From positions 1 through 7,053 of the forward strand of contig CAKRHU010000083.1 of assembly GCA_934339215.1 (NCBI GenBank): 7,053 nt of DNA, read 5' to 3'. Position 1 is the first letter of the stretch. Each line of letters opens with the position of its first letter. Positions 6,374 through 7,053 of the stretch are shown here, piece after piece. This DNA comes from an uncultured Lacticaseibacillus sp. GTDB lineage: Bacteria; Bacillota; Bacilli; Lactobacillales; Lactobacillaceae. The notes under the pieces were generated by a model that was not told the origin of the DNA, did no database searches, and saw only the letters and a program-made list of their open reading frames with translations. Both the position numbers and the translations under genes were made by a program.

Positions 6374-6619
6374 ATGAGTCAAAAACCATTAGCTGAATAT
6401 GCCGTTGATATTCCGCGGGTTTCAGCATTATTAGCCGATGACGTTGAGCTGCAAGGCTTCTTTGATGGATTAACGCCAGGCTACCAGCGTGAATGGGCGC
6501 GGTTTATTTTCGGAGTGGCGGCCGAAAACACGAAGCTCAAGCACATCGAGACAATGAAAACCGTGTTTAAAGCAGGTTATAAATCTAAGCGGGCTTACGA
6601 TTCGCGGCCCAAAGCCTAA
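6374..6619 (+). CDS. Small OmdA/YdeI-family (bacteriocin-protection-like) protein
   Basis: An 81-residue cytoplasmic protein with no signal peptide or membrane segment. Its core, FFDGLTPGYQREWARFIFGVAAE followed by KHIETMK and KAGYKSKRAY, matches the typical pattern of the YdeI/OmpD-associated (OmdA) family: LTPGxQREWARxI, a run of basic helix residues, then a GYKSKRxY-like end. Family members are often annotated as bacteriocin-protection proteins, but biochemical function is poorly defined, so none is assigned here. It is shorter than two-domain YdeI proteins, carrying essentially only the C-terminal OmdA part, and it looks complete, with start, ribosome binding site and TAA. It lies downstream of pyruvate oxidase in the same direction but has its own probable promoter. 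The downstream gene is convergent. Confidence 0.82.
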   Translation: MSQKPLAEYAVDIPRVSALLADDVELQGFFDGLTPGYQREWARFIFGVAAENTKLKHIETMKTVFKAGYKSKRAYDSRPKA

Positions 6620-6659
6620 AAAAGTGGCGTCTCACATTTGTCTGTGAGGCGCCACTTTT
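6620..6659. terminator. Bidirectional terminator between convergent genes
   Basis: A 17-bp stem pairs 6620-6636 with 6643-6659, with a single T-G wobble and a 6-nt loop (TTTGTC). An A-run at 6618-6623 on the left and TTTT on the right provide T-tracts for both strands. It starts immediately after the OmdA-family stop and ends 2 nt before the stop of the minus-strand gene, so it serves both. Confidence 0.93.
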
Positions 6660-6661
6660 GG

Positions 6662-7053
6662 TTAGGCTTTAGCTAAGACGGCTTTGATCAAGTCTTCTTC
6701 AGAGTTGAAGATCTCCCCGTTGAGTTTGATCAAGCCGGTAGTATACAAGTTTAAGTAGTGGAATTGATTTTCGGCGACGTTTTGCAAGGCGGTGAGCTTT
6801 TGGGGGTTCATTGCGCCTTGTTGCCGACTATCAGTGTAAAGCCCGAAAATTGGGATCTGTTTGGCATAAGCCACGCCGATTTCACTGGCCACACCGGCAT
6901 CGATCACCGGCCCGTCGAGGATCGCGACCATCAAATCCGAGCGCAACACTTCTGCCGTGTCAGCTTGCGCGATCATGGTAGAGTCGGCGTAAGCATTCTT
7001 ATCATTGATCGCGGCGTTTTCTTGAGGCAAATAAATATCCAGCGCCTCTGATG
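6662..7053 (-). CDS. Nucleoside 2-deoxyribosyltransferase family protein (5' end outside window)
   Basis: The frame runs from the right edge to a TAA read on the minus strand at 6664-6662. The 129 visible residues are the C-terminal part; the frame is still open at the edge, so the internal TTG at 7030 is not the start. Enzymes of this family swap the base on 2'-deoxyribonucleosides in nucleotide salvage. The sequence shows DIYLPQENAAINDKNAYA, then SDLMVAILDGPVIDAGVASEIGVAYAK and FGLYTDSRQQG. The Asp after AIL and the Glu of GVASEIG (codon at 6881-6883) match the conserved active-site region, with that Glu in the nucleophile position. The N-terminal substrate-loop motif lies outside the window. 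Related N-glycosidases share this fold, so the exact substrate is uncertain. It is convergent to the OmdA-family gene and shares its terminator. Confidence 0.85.
   Translation of the reverse strand, partial: SEALDIYLPQENAAINDKNAYADSTMIAQADTAEVLRSDLMVAILDGPVIDAGVASEIGVAYAKQIPIFGLYTDSRQQGAMNPQKLTALQNVAENQFHYLNLYTTGLIKLNGEIFNSEEDLIKAVLAKA

Noticed and set aside
1..7053. CRISPR arrays, insertion sequences, tRNA or rRNA genes, prophage or toxin-antitoxin modules
   Set aside because: No direct-repeat array, terminal inverted repeats with a transposase, tRNA cloverleaf or phage-like genes were seen by reading both strands.

Overview
The window reads as a stretch of chromosome from a low-to-mid GC Gram-positive lactic acid bacterium of the Lactobacillaceae, with a Lacticaseibacillus-like feel. 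The signs are strong GGAGG ribosome binding sites, a T-box leader before valS, a pyruvate oxidase close to that of Lactobacillus plantarum, a WxL-like surface protein, and cre- and Rex-like operator motifs. GC is about one half by eye. The genus is an inference.

Layout. Positions 1-606 (+) hold the C-terminal part of a WxL-like cell-surface protein, closed by a hairpin terminator at 614-650. Positions 661-760 are a dense promoter region for rex (761-1399, +), the NADH/NAD+-sensing repressor. It contains a near-perfect cre and two Rex-operator-like inverted repeats. After rex comes a sigma-A promoter (1406-1435) and a T-box riboswitch (about 1441-1660) with a valine specifier and an overlapping terminator. 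It controls valS (1689-4331, +), valyl-tRNA synthetase, which ends in a UUCG-capped terminator. A 150-nt gap carries the promoter and weak cre candidates of the pyruvate oxidase gene (4525-6309, +). A small OmdA/YdeI-family gene follows (6374-6619, +), with its own promoter overlapping the oxidase terminator. A long bidirectional terminator (6620-6659) separates it from a convergent nucleoside 2-deoxyribosyltransferase-family gene (6662 to the right edge, -), which is cut by the window.

How the genes relate. This is not one operon: nearly every gene has its own promoter and terminator. Rex and pyruvate oxidase share a redox and carbon theme. Rex senses NADH, pyruvate oxidase turns pyruvate and oxygen into acetyl phosphate, CO2 and H2O2, and both promoters carry candidate CcpA sites. 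ValS is separately tied to the charging state of tRNA-Val.

I found no undescribed multi-gene system. The most interesting material is regulatory: the compact rex promoter, the valS T-box with an unexpected UGGC, and an inverted repeat around the valS -10 box.
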